This document shows, piece by piece, positions 1-5,046 of a DNA stretch of 5,046 nt. The stretch is from Fidelibacterota bacterium TMED108. Its GTDB lineage: Bacteria > Fidelibacterota > Marinisomatia > Marinisomatales > TCS55. The translations under genes and the position numbers were made by a program. Where the stretch lies: the NCBI GenBank assembly GCA_002172545.1, contig NHFJ01000016.1, forward strand, positions 1 to 5,046. Reading direction: 5' to 3'. Under the pieces are notes generated by a model that was not told the DNA's origin, searched no databases, and saw nothing but the letters and a program-made list of their open reading frames with translations. How positions within the stretch are numbered: position 1 is the stretch's first letter; each line of letters starts with the position of its first letter.

Positions 1-40
1 TCTTCCACCCAAGTTAACCGTTACATTACACGTTTAAAAT

Positions 41-73
41 AAACCCTTCAGCTAATGAGGGGTTTTTTCTTTT
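41..73 (+). terminator. Rho-independent terminator, plus strand (possibly weakly bidirectional)
   Basis: A 10-bp stem pairs AAACCCTTCA (41-50) with TGAGGGGTTT (56-65), with one G-U wobble in the plus-strand RNA and a 5-base loop (51-55). It is followed by a T-rich run at 63-73 interrupted by one C. This is a classic intrinsic terminator for a plus-strand gene lying left of the window. Read on the minus strand, the wobble becomes a C-A mismatch and the following T tract is interrupted, so it would be a weaker terminator for the minus-strand cluster, whose last stop codon lies about 75 bases away. No other candidate terminator for that cluster was seen. Confidence 0.85.
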
Positions 74-139
74 ACATTGTGTTTAGACACTCAAATATAC
101 CCAAAAACATCAAAACTGCCTGATTACTGCCAGATAGGC

Positions 140-1339
140 CTATATATCTTTAGAACTTAGTTTGACTGTTTTTAGTTGATTCGTTTCATTTTCAAAAACA
201 GTCCAAACAAGAAATACCTCATTATTGAATATTTCTAATTGTGGAACCCCAGTATTCCTTCCACCATCAATTTTAGATATAGTAATTGGCTCTGAAACTT
301 TTCCGTCTATTGAAACTTTTTTTATTCTTAAATATGTGCTATCATAATCACCTTCCATATAACTAACCAACACTTCCTGATCGTTCAAGAAAGCAACATC
401 TACTCGGCCAATCGCATCATAGTCGTTAATTTTTATTGGGTCACTAAAAGAATCTCCATAGGATTCTGAAAATGATAAATTTACCCTTGGCTTTCCGTCG
501 ATCACCGTAAACCAACTTACAGCTATATTATTTGAATTAGAGACAACTTTAGGCCCATTTACAGGACATCCGTATATCACCCATCCATCATTATGAACAG
601 GAATTGGAGTTTCCCAAACATCATTTACATTTCGGGTTACATAAATATCTCTAACTTCTTTCTCGCTTCTGTCTCTATAAACAACTAAAGGTCCTTTATC
701 AGAATATGTTATTGATGTCTGACAACAATCACAAGCAGATGAATCAAGCTCATTTTCATTTATTACATCTCCAGAAGTAGTGATTTCCGCAAAGCGAATG
801 GTCATTGGTTTATGATTTCCGTCAAGGTCATTCTCTACTGTATTTCTTCCATCTAACCAGGTAACATAGAATCCTTCGTTATCTTTTGCAACTATGCTCA
901 CAAAACCATGTTCCGCTTCAACACCATCGGTGTTTAATATAAAATCATCTTTTATTTTTTCTCCAGATAATTTTTGTAAACTTAAAACAACATCATAAGT
1001 ATAATTACCTGAAGCAGATTTCTCTAAGTAGCTGGTTAGAATTAAGTTCCCGCTAATTGCGTGAGTTGGAAAATCAGCCCAATTAACAAACCAATCTGAA
1101 CCAGTTGCCACTTCTTGGGAATTAGTCCATTCACCATCTTTTAGTTGACTAAAATTTAAAGTAGCTTTCTCGTTCTCATTAGATGAAATCCAAGTTAATG
1201 ACAAGGAACCATCATTAGAAACTAGACTGGGCTGAGCATTACTATTATCGTGTAGAAAAGAGATTTCTTCTATTGTGACATCTTTAGTTGAACAAGATAA
1301 AATACTCAAGAAGGATATAATTATTATAAACCTTTTCAT
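140..1339 (-). CDS. Predicted beta-propeller (sialidase-like fold) lipoprotein with a CDCC cysteine motif
   Basis: The 399-residue product begins with a short lysine/arginine-tipped hydrophobic signal and a lipobox ending at C16 (ILSC), so it is predicted to be a lipoprotein outside the cytoplasm. The rest is rich in short beta-strand repeats with a degenerate Asp-box-like stretch (about 289-300, S-x-S-x-G-D-S-F) and repeated W/F-x-x-P blade endings, suggesting a six-bladed propeller of the sialidase/BNR type. WLDGR (161-165) and YRDR (221-224) resemble strand ends of such propellers, but a sialidase active site cannot be assigned. The unusual part is the cysteine cluster C203-D-C205-C206, followed by C258 in a GCPVNGP stretch (257-263). 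The ATG lies one base after the stop of the upstream thioredoxin gene (TAA-T-ATG), so translation is probably coupled and the two proteins may act together. Fold and lipoprotein nature are fairly secure; enzymatic activity is unknown. Confidence 0.85.
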   Translation of the reverse strand: MKRFIIIISFLSILSCSTKDVTIEEISFLHDNSNAQPSLVSNDGSLSLTWISSNENEKATLNFSQLKDGEWTNSQEVATGSDWFVNWADFPTHAISGNLILTSYLEKSASGNYTYDVVLSLQKLSGEKIKDDFILNTDGVEAEHGFVSIVAKDNEGFYVTWLDGRNTVENDLDGNHKPMTIRFAEITTSGDVINENELDSSACDCCQTSITYSDKGPLVVYRDRSEKEVRDIYVTRNVNDVWETPIPVHNDGWVIYGCPVNGPKVVSNSNNIAVSWFTVIDGKPRVNLSFSESYGDSFSDPIKINDYDAIGRVDVAFLNDQEVLVSYMEGDYDSTYLRIKKVSIDGKVSEPITISKIDGGRNTGVPQLEIFNNEVFLVWTVFENETNQLKTVKLSSKDI

Positions 1340-1340
1340 A

Positions 1341-1832
1341 TTAGAGCATCTTTAGTTTAGATATCATTTCTTCAGAATCCCATTCAATTGCACCAACAAT
1401 AGTTTCAATTTTTTTTCCATTTTCATCAAAAATATATGATGTTGGCATAGAATAAATTCCAAGTGATTCATAAGATTTAATAGATTTTAAAAACTTGAAG
1501 TCAAAATTTCTATCATTTTTAAACTTAGATATTTTAGAAATTGTTTCATCAGATACTAACAAAAAAGTGTAACCGTAGTCTTCCAATACTTCTTCAGCTC
1601 TTTTTATGCTTGGCATTTCTTTTATGCATGGTCCACACCAGGTAGCCCAGTAATTAATTACGATTTTTTTTCCTTTATAGACTGACAAGTCTAGATTATT
1701 CTCATTTAAATCTATAAATGAACTTTTAAGTTGTAAAGATTCTAAGTCAGAAACATTTTTATCATTGGTAATACCAGTATTACAGCCCAAAAATAAAACA
1801 AAGCATAATAAATAAATAGTTGTCTTTTTCAA
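1341..1832 (-). CDS. TlpA/ResA-like thioredoxin-fold lipoprotein (thiol-disulfide oxidoreductase)
   Basis: This 163-residue protein has a lysine-led hydrophobic signal and a lipobox ending at C17 (FLGC), followed by a compact thioredoxin domain. Visible hallmarks are the strand KIVINYWATW (56-65), the active site W65-C66-G67-P68-C69, a following KEMPS helix start, and the cis-proline in SMPTSYIFDENG (P130). This is the pattern of TlpA/ResA/AhpC-TSA-type periplasmic reductases, which keep exported cysteines reduced, for example during cytochrome c maturation. The start codon is TTG: no in-frame ATG or GTG occurs between here and the upstream stop region, and this TTG gives an ideal Met-Lys-Lys signal peptide. 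A small hairpin lies directly before it. The gene is 57 bases after the M28 gene and one base before the propeller lipoprotein. The likely substrate is that neighbour's cysteine cluster, which is inference. Length is typical for a single-domain TlpA-like protein. Confidence 0.93.
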   Translation of the reverse strand: MKKTTIYLLCFVLFLGCNTGITNDKNVSDLESLQLKSSFIDLNENNLDLSVYKGKKIVINYWATWCGPCIKEMPSIKRAEEVLEDYGYTFLLVSDETISKISKFKNDRNFDFKFLKSIKSYESLGIYSMPTSYIFDENGKKIETIVGAIEWDSEEMISKLKML

Positions 1833-1833
1833 C

Positions 1834-1850
1834 TTTAAGATTTTCTTAAA
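1834..1850 (-). repeat. Short inverted repeat abutting the TTG start of the thioredoxin gene
   Basis: On the minus strand TTTAAG and CTTAAA form a perfect 6-bp stem around a 5-base loop (AAAAT), ending one base before the TTG start codon. All pairs but one are A-U, so the hairpin is weak, yet it occupies the place where a ribosome must land. It may be only a chance outcome of an AT-rich spacer. Confidence 0.35.
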
Positions 1851-1889
1851 TTTACAAAATATAATTTTAATAAATCTAATGTTTAAATT

Positions 1890-2948
1890 TTAGCCTTTAT
1901 TTTCATCAAGGACAATCAGTTCATCCATATTTGCTAATTCCCATATAGTATGAAAAATAAGTTTTACTCTCTTGGTCAATAAATCATATCTAATTTTATC
2001 GGATGTATCACCCGGACCATGATAATCTTCATGTGTCCCGCTAAAGAAAAATATTACAGGGATATTCTTTTTTGCAAAATTAAAATGATCACTTCTTTCA
2101 TAGAAGTCATTTGGATCATCTGGTATGTCAAATCTGTAATCTAGCTTTAAATTAACAGTTGCTTTATTGACAGTCTCAGAAACTGTTTTTAGTTTTTTTG
2201 TTATTCTATCTGAACCTATTGAATATATATAGTTTTCATCTTTATATCCTCTTGTTGGATCAGTTCTTCCAATCATATCTAGGTTTATATTAACAAAAGT
2301 GTTATCAATTGGATATAGTGAATTATTGACATAATATTCAGATCCTAGTAATCCTTCTTCCTCTCCTGATACATGAAGAAAAACAATTGATCTTTTTGGT
2401 CTGACTCCATCCTTAATGGCCTCCTTAAAAGCTTGTGCAATTTCTAATATTGAGACTGTTCCACTTCCATTGTCATCTGCACCATTATAAACATCCTCAC
2501 CATCAACTCCAACATGATCTAGATGGCCGGTAATTATTATATAACTTTCTGGATAAGTTTCACCTGTAATTATAGAAACAACATTTTGAGTATCTACAAA
2601 ATTCTCACCTGTTGCAAGTTTATCGTAACCTCTTAATGACTCAGGGAATGTATAACTACGAGTATACATCCCACCTGGTAAATTTAATTGATAAGATTGA
2701 AAATAATTATCAGTATTTTCAGCTGGTTTTATTCCATTTTCTATGTAAAAGTCTCTAAGGAAGTTTACTGCTAACTTTTCACCATATTGCCCTGTCTGTC
2801 TACCTTGAAATTCATCTGATGAAAATATTTCTAATAAATTTTGTAAATCTTCCGAGGTAATTGTATTTGCATATTTATCTGATTTGTTTTCTTCAGAACA
2901 ACTTACTGAAATGGATAATATTAAAATTAAAATATTAAGCTTTCTCAT
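1890..2948 (-). CDS. M28-family zinc aminopeptidase lipoprotein
   Basis: The 352-residue protein is a predicted exported metallopeptidase that would trim amino acids from peptides using two zinc ions. A lipobox ends at C17 (SVSC) and is followed by S-E-E-N, an acidic stretch resembling the Bacteroidota signal that sends lipoproteins to the cell surface. The M28 catalytic set is complete: GHLDHVG (H142, D144), GADDNGSG (156-163; D159 the bridging ligand), SGEEEGLLGS (E196 the general base, E197 a zinc ligand), NLDMIGR (D224), and the late HEDYHGPGDT with H310. Roles are assigned by analogy with Streptomyces aminopeptidase. ERSDHFNF (284-291) is also typical of the family. About 130 residues precede the first metal motif, a common N-terminal extension in these lipoproteins. 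Its ATG lies inside the end of the DUF3050 gene, with a 14-nt overlap, so translation is probably coupled. Substrate preference cannot be told from the sequence. Confidence 0.95.
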   Translation of the reverse strand: MRKLNILILILSISVSCSEENKSDKYANTITSEDLQNLLEIFSSDEFQGRQTGQYGEKLAVNFLRDFYIENGIKPAENTDNYFQSYQLNLPGGMYTRSYTFPESLRGYDKLATGENFVDTQNVVSIITGETYPESYIIITGHLDHVGVDGEDVYNGADDNGSGTVSILEIAQAFKEAIKDGVRPKRSIVFLHVSGEEEGLLGSEYYVNNSLYPIDNTFVNINLDMIGRTDPTRGYKDENYIYSIGSDRITKKLKTVSETVNKATVNLKLDYRFDIPDDPNDFYERSDHFNFAKKNIPVIFFFSGTHEDYHGPGDTSDKIRYDLLTKRVKLIFHTIWELANMDELIVLDENKG

Positions 2949-3714
2949 AATTATTTTTTCTTTGTTTTATTTCATTTTCAATCCCATCCCATAATGATAT
3001 TCTAGCAAGAAGGGCTTTTTCTGCAATTAAAGCTGATTCAGATATTTTTGTTGGATCATTATCACATAAATAGGATAACATTTCCATTGACATTGGTCCA
3101 TGCTTATCACCATCAACTTCAATATGCCTTTTAAAGTAGTAAATTAATTTATCCAAATCATTATTTTCAGAATTTATTCCTTCAATTAAAGGGATAAATA
3201 AATCTGGTATTAAGTCTTCTCTTCCAAATGTAAATACAGAAGCCACTTCATGAACTTTACCTGTTTTAATAACAGAAAAAGTAAATTTTAAAAAGTCTTT
3301 CACATAGCTCTTAATATCTAATTTATCAATATCATTTTCAATAGTTTCAATATTATTAAGAGTATTTAGATTACTCAATATTTCAGTTGTATTCAGACCA
3401 AACTCCTCGATAGAGTCAATATACATTTCAAAATGAGAGACTGGTTGTCCTTTTTGATCTTCATCAGTTTCTTCTCCAGCTACTATTTCGTTAATTAGTT
3501 TTGAAGTACTAGTATTTTTACTTGGAAACCAAGGGATTGAAATTGATGTTAAGTTAACTTGTAAAAATTTTAATAAAGACATAAAATCCCATACGGCATA
3601 AACATGGGCATTTGAAAAAGTTTTTAAATCATCGACATCTTTAATTTTACTATATAAAGAGTGATTTCTTAGCCTATCTTTTAATGGTTCAAGATTTCGG
3701 GTAATGTTATTCAT
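2935..3714 (-). CDS. DUF3050-family protein, haem-oxygenase-like fold
   Basis: I recognise this 259-residue, apparently cytoplasmic and mostly helical protein as DUF3050, a family of unknown function. No signal peptide or membrane segment is visible. Conserved-looking blocks are HVYAVWDFMSLLKFLQ (37-52), EIVAGEETDED (76-86), SHFEMY (93-98), HEVASVFTFGREDLIP (155-170) and RHIEVDGDKHGPM (196-208). The order of E81/E82, H94, E156 or E167, H197, D201 and H205 resembles the three-His/three-carboxylate metal set of haem-oxygenase-like di-iron proteins such as CADD, UndA and the SznF central domain, although the last spacing here is H-x3-D-x3-H rather than H-x3-D-x2-H. A metal-dependent oxygenase role is therefore a hypothesis. 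Length is usual for the family. It is the first gene of the minus-strand cluster, 17 bases behind a -7 element, and overlaps the M28 gene by 14 nt. The ATG at 3714 is the natural start in this short divergent spacer. Confidence 0.88.
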   Translation of the reverse strand: MNNITRNLEPLKDRLRNHSLYSKIKDVDDLKTFSNAHVYAVWDFMSLLKFLQVNLTSISIPWFPSKNTSTSKLINEIVAGEETDEDQKGQPVSHFEMYIDSIEEFGLNTTEILSNLNTLNNIETIENDIDKLDIKSYVKDFLKFTFSVIKTGKVHEVASVFTFGREDLIPDLFIPLIEGINSENNDLDKLIYYFKRHIEVDGDKHGPMSMEMLSYLCDNDPTKISESALIAEKALLARISLWDGIENEIKQRKNNYEKA

Positions 3715-3722
3715 TAGTAATA

Positions 3723-3736
3723 ATTTGATTTCAAAT
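3723..3736. repeat. Palindrome in the divergent spacer (possible operator)
   Basis: ATTTGA (3723-3728) and TCAAAT (3731-3736) form a perfect 6-bp inverted repeat with a 2-base centre. It overlaps the minus-strand -7 element and a near-match to a plus-strand one (TAATTTG, 3721-3727). A regulator bound here could affect both directions, but the AT-rich context makes chance a real possibility. Confidence 0.3.
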
Positions 3737-3739
3737 ATA
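3732..3739 (-). promoter_or_regulatory. Bacteroidota -7 promoter element for the minus-strand cluster
   Basis: The minus strand reads TATATTTG, an exact match to the Bacteroidota -7 consensus TAnnTTTG, 17 bases upstream of the DUF3050 ATG. The expected upstream TTG/TTTG box is not at the usual 17-23-base spacing; the nearest TTTG (3770-3767) is 27 bases away. The call rests on the -7 element and its position. Confidence 0.5.
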
Positions 3740-3760
3740 AATAATAATTAAATTCACCGA

Positions 3761-4348
3761 ATGGATCAAATATTATTGTTTCTTATATCATCATTAGTCT
3801 TGACTCTAATGCCTGGACCAGATATATTATTTGTAATAAATCAAAGTCTCATTAATAAAAAGTCTGGTTTAATTATTTCTATTGGTCTATGCTCAGGTTT
3901 AGTAATACATACATTAATTTTAGTTTTTGGATTATCAGTTTTTATTGAGAGCAATAAAGACTTAGTATTATACCTTAAATATTTTGGAACTTTATATCTT
4001 TTTTATCTTGCTTATGATGAGTTAAGAACCAAAGATAAATTAGTGCAAAAAAACACAATAAATGGTTTGTTTTTAAGAGGGTTATACATGAACTTAATTA
4101 ATCCAAAAGTCCTCTTCTTTTTTATTGCTTATTTTCCAAATTTCCTTTTCTCAGAGACAATTTCTATAAGTCTTCAATTTTTGATTTTAGGTTCAATATT
4201 TATTGCACAAGCTTTATTTATATTCTTTTCAGTTTCAGTAGCTTCAAATAAATTGATGAAAGTATTAAAAATTGACACTCGATCAAATATGATAACTTAT
4301 CTTAAAACATTTGTTTTCATAATTATTGGCCTTCTCATTTTATTATAA
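3761..4348 (+). CDS. LysE/RhtB-family amino-acid exporter
   Basis: This 195-residue inner-membrane protein belongs to the LysE/RhtB translocator family, which pumps amino acids or related small metabolites out of the cell. Hydrophobic stretches lie at roughly 3-25, 37-62, 67-86, 112-130, 137-161 and 179-195, matching the family's six-segment plan. Family signatures are P18-G-P-D21 in the first segment, the glycine/histidine series G36, G42, G46 and H50 in the second, and FLRGLYMNLINPKVLFFF (104-121; N111, N114, P115, K116) before the fourth. A short charged loop (86-100) separates the two halves. Length is slightly below the usual 200-210. It diverges from the DUF3050 gene across 46 bases and is followed by guaB with its own promoter, so it is probably transcribed alone. 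The substrate cannot be predicted; the family assignment is secure. Confidence 0.95.
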   Translation: MDQILLFLISSLVLTLMPGPDILFVINQSLINKKSGLIISIGLCSGLVIHTLILVFGLSVFIESNKDLVLYLKYFGTLYLFYLAYDELRTKDKLVQKNTINGLFLRGLYMNLINPKVLFFFIAYFPNFLFSETISISLQFLILGSIFIAQALFIFFSVSVASNKLMKVLKIDTRSNMITYLKTFVFIIIGLLILL

Positions 4349-4360
4349 TCTCACTAGATA

Positions 4361-4368
4361 TAAATTTG
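4361..4368 (+). promoter_or_regulatory. Bacteroidota -7 promoter element for guaB
   Basis: TAAATTTG exactly matches the Bacteroidota -7 consensus TAnnTTTG and lies 37 bases upstream of the guaB ATG. Transcription would begin around 4374-4378, almost at the first base of the leader hairpin. No TTG box is found 17-23 bases upstream. Confidence 0.55.
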
Positions 4369-4377
4369 TATATTTAC

Positions 4378-4404
4378 ATGCAATTAGTTGATAATTAATT
4401 GCAT
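4378..4404 (+). promoter_or_regulatory. Leader hairpin abutting the guaB start codon
   Basis: ATGCAATTA (4378-4386) is perfectly complementary to TAATTGCAT (4396-4404). Continuing inward, a G-U wobble (4387/4395) and two more pairs (4388-4389 with 4393-4394) give a 12-bp stem capped by a 3-base GAT loop. The stem ends one base before the guaB ATG at 4406 and would make up most of the mRNA leader. No T tract follows, so it is not an intrinsic terminator for the LysE gene. It could be a DNA operator or an RNA element that limits ribosome access; the function is inferred from position only. Confidence 0.5.
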
Positions 4405-4405
4405 T

Positions 4406-5046
4406 ATGATAAAATCAAAATTTGTTGGAGAAGGTTTAACCTACGAAGACGTCCTTCTTGTCCCCTCATATTCTAAAATCATTCCTTCAGAAGTTTCCCT
4501 TAAGTCAAAGTTTAGCAAGAACATTAACCTTAATGTACCTATCGTATCCGCAGCAATGGATACAGTTACTGAAAGTAAAATGGCAATTGCTATGGCTAGT
4601 GAAGGTGGAATAGGTGTCATTCATAAAAACATGTCTATTGATGAACAAGCTAATGAAGTTCGATTAGTTAAAAGAGCTGAGTCAGGTATGATAATAGATC
4701 CAGTAACACTTGATGCTAATTCATTAGTTATTGATGCAAAAAATAACATGAAAAAATATAAAATTGGTGGAATTCCAATTGTTTCAAACACTGGAAAGTT
4801 AATTGGAATTGTTACAAATAGAGATTTAAGATTTGAGAAAGATAACTCTAAAAAGTTATCAGATGTAATGACTACTAAAAATCTGATAACTGCTAAAGCT
4901 GGAACTTCAATGACCCAAGCAGAAGATATTTTACAAACTCATAAGATTGAAAAATTACCGGTTGTTGATTCAAAAGGAATACTTATTGGATTAATAACAT
5001 TTAGAGACATAAATAAGCATTCTGAAAAACCCACTTCAAATAAAGA
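4406..5046 (+). CDS. guaB: IMP dehydrogenase, N-terminal part (runs off the window)
   Basis: IMP dehydrogenase oxidises IMP to XMP with NAD+, the committed step of guanine nucleotide synthesis in the cytoplasm. The first 213 codons are present, out of about 490 in the usual enzyme. The N-terminus GLTYEDVLLVPSYSKIIPSEV (10-30) is diagnostic, followed by VSAAMDTVTE (47-56) and GGIGVIHKN (67-75) of the TIM barrel. Two CBS domains are then inserted, at about 95-145 (IGGIPIV, IGIVTNRDLRF) and 155-205 (KLPVVD, IGLITFRDI). These regulatory modules sense purine nucleotides in bacterial IMP dehydrogenases. The catalytic-cysteine loop and the flap lie beyond the right edge, so completeness cannot be judged. 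The ATG at 4406 matches the family start. It has its own -7 element and a leader hairpin 57 bases or less after the LysE gene. Confidence 0.97.
   Translation, partial: MIKSKFVGEGLTYEDVLLVPSYSKIIPSEVSLKSKFSKNINLNVPIVSAAMDTVTESKMAIAMASEGGIGVIHKNMSIDEQANEVRLVKRAESGMIIDPVTLDANSLVIDAKNNMKKYKIGGIPIVSNTGKLIGIVTNRDLRFEKDNSKKLSDVMTTKNLITAKAGTSMTQAEDILQTHKIEKLPVVDSKGILIGLITFRDINKHSEKPTSNK

Noticed and set aside
1..11. Possible tRNA 3' end terminating in CCA
   Set aside because: It would need a C discriminator base and an acceptor stem starting with T, and no T-arm is in the window.
1..42. End of a plus-strand coding gene before the terminator
   Set aside because: All three plus frames close here (stops at 15-17, 35-37 and 40-42), and none of the short tails is recognisable, so the gene and its frame cannot be chosen.
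92..99. Minus-strand TATATTTG, an exact -7 promoter match
   Set aside because: No minus-strand gene starts downstream of it inside the window, and a strong hairpin terminator structure follows; probably chance in AT-rich DNA.
200..210. Cytochrome c haem site in the propeller protein (residue numbers)
   Set aside because: The motif is C-D-C-C-Q, not C-x-x-C-H, so covalent haem attachment is not supported.
140..1339. Annotation of the propeller lipoprotein as a true sialidase
   Set aside because: The arginine triad and the Asp/Tyr/Glu active-site set cannot be identified with confidence, and the cysteine motif is not a sialidase feature. Only the fold is claimed.
140..1339. Base composition suggesting recent transfer of the propeller gene
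   Set aside because: Hand counts of a few 60-base lines range from about 27 to 42 percent G+C in this gene, and similar values occur in the M28 gene, so there is no clear contrast.
1851..1889. A separate promoter for the thioredoxin gene
   Set aside because: Only near-matches to TAnnTTTG (TAGATTTA, TAAATTTA, and TATATTTTG with one extra base) are present; none is exact.

Overview
The window is AT-rich bacterial DNA that looks like a member of the Bacteroidota, probably a marine, Flavobacteria-like lineage. This rests on four signs. Genes lack clear Shine-Dalgarno sequences and start after A/T-rich leaders. Upstream regions contain the Bacteroidota -7 promoter element TAnnTTTG (TATATTTG at 3732-3739 on the minus strand, TAAATTTG at 4361-4368 on the plus strand). 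Lipoproteins are abundant, and one has a Ser-Glu-Glu stretch after its lipidated Cys. A DUF3050-type protein is present. The assignment is an inference from style, not from a marker gene.

Layout. Positions 1-139 are intergenic: the far end of something outside the window, and a strong plus-strand terminator (41-73). Positions 140-3714 hold four minus-strand genes, in transcription order: a DUF3050 / haem-oxygenase-fold protein (3714-2935), an M28 zinc aminopeptidase lipoprotein (2948-1890, overlapping the previous gene by 14 nt), a TlpA/ResA-like thioredoxin lipoprotein (1832-1341, TTG start), and a predicted beta-propeller lipoprotein with a Cys-Asp-Cys-Cys motif (1339-140, one base after the thioredoxin stop). 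A 46-bp divergent spacer separates this cluster from a plus-strand LysE/RhtB-type exporter (3761-4348). A 57-bp spacer with a -7 element and a long hairpin then leads to the start of guaB, IMP dehydrogenase (4406 to the window edge), which is cut off after both CBS domains.

How the genes work together. The firmest functional pair is the thioredoxin lipoprotein and the beta-propeller lipoprotein. They are nearly fused in the transcript, both predicted to be membrane-anchored outside the cytoplasm, one with a CGPC redox site and the other with a cysteine cluster (C203, C205, C206, plus C258). A redox-maintenance or metal-related partnership is a reasonable hypothesis but is not shown. The DUF3050 protein has His/Glu/Asp residues placed much as in haem-oxygenase-like di-iron oxidases, so it may be an uncharacterised metalloenzyme; its overlap with the M28 peptidase gene implies co-translation. 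LysE and guaB look like ordinary, independently transcribed genes. No mobile element, CRISPR array, tRNA or rRNA was recognised.
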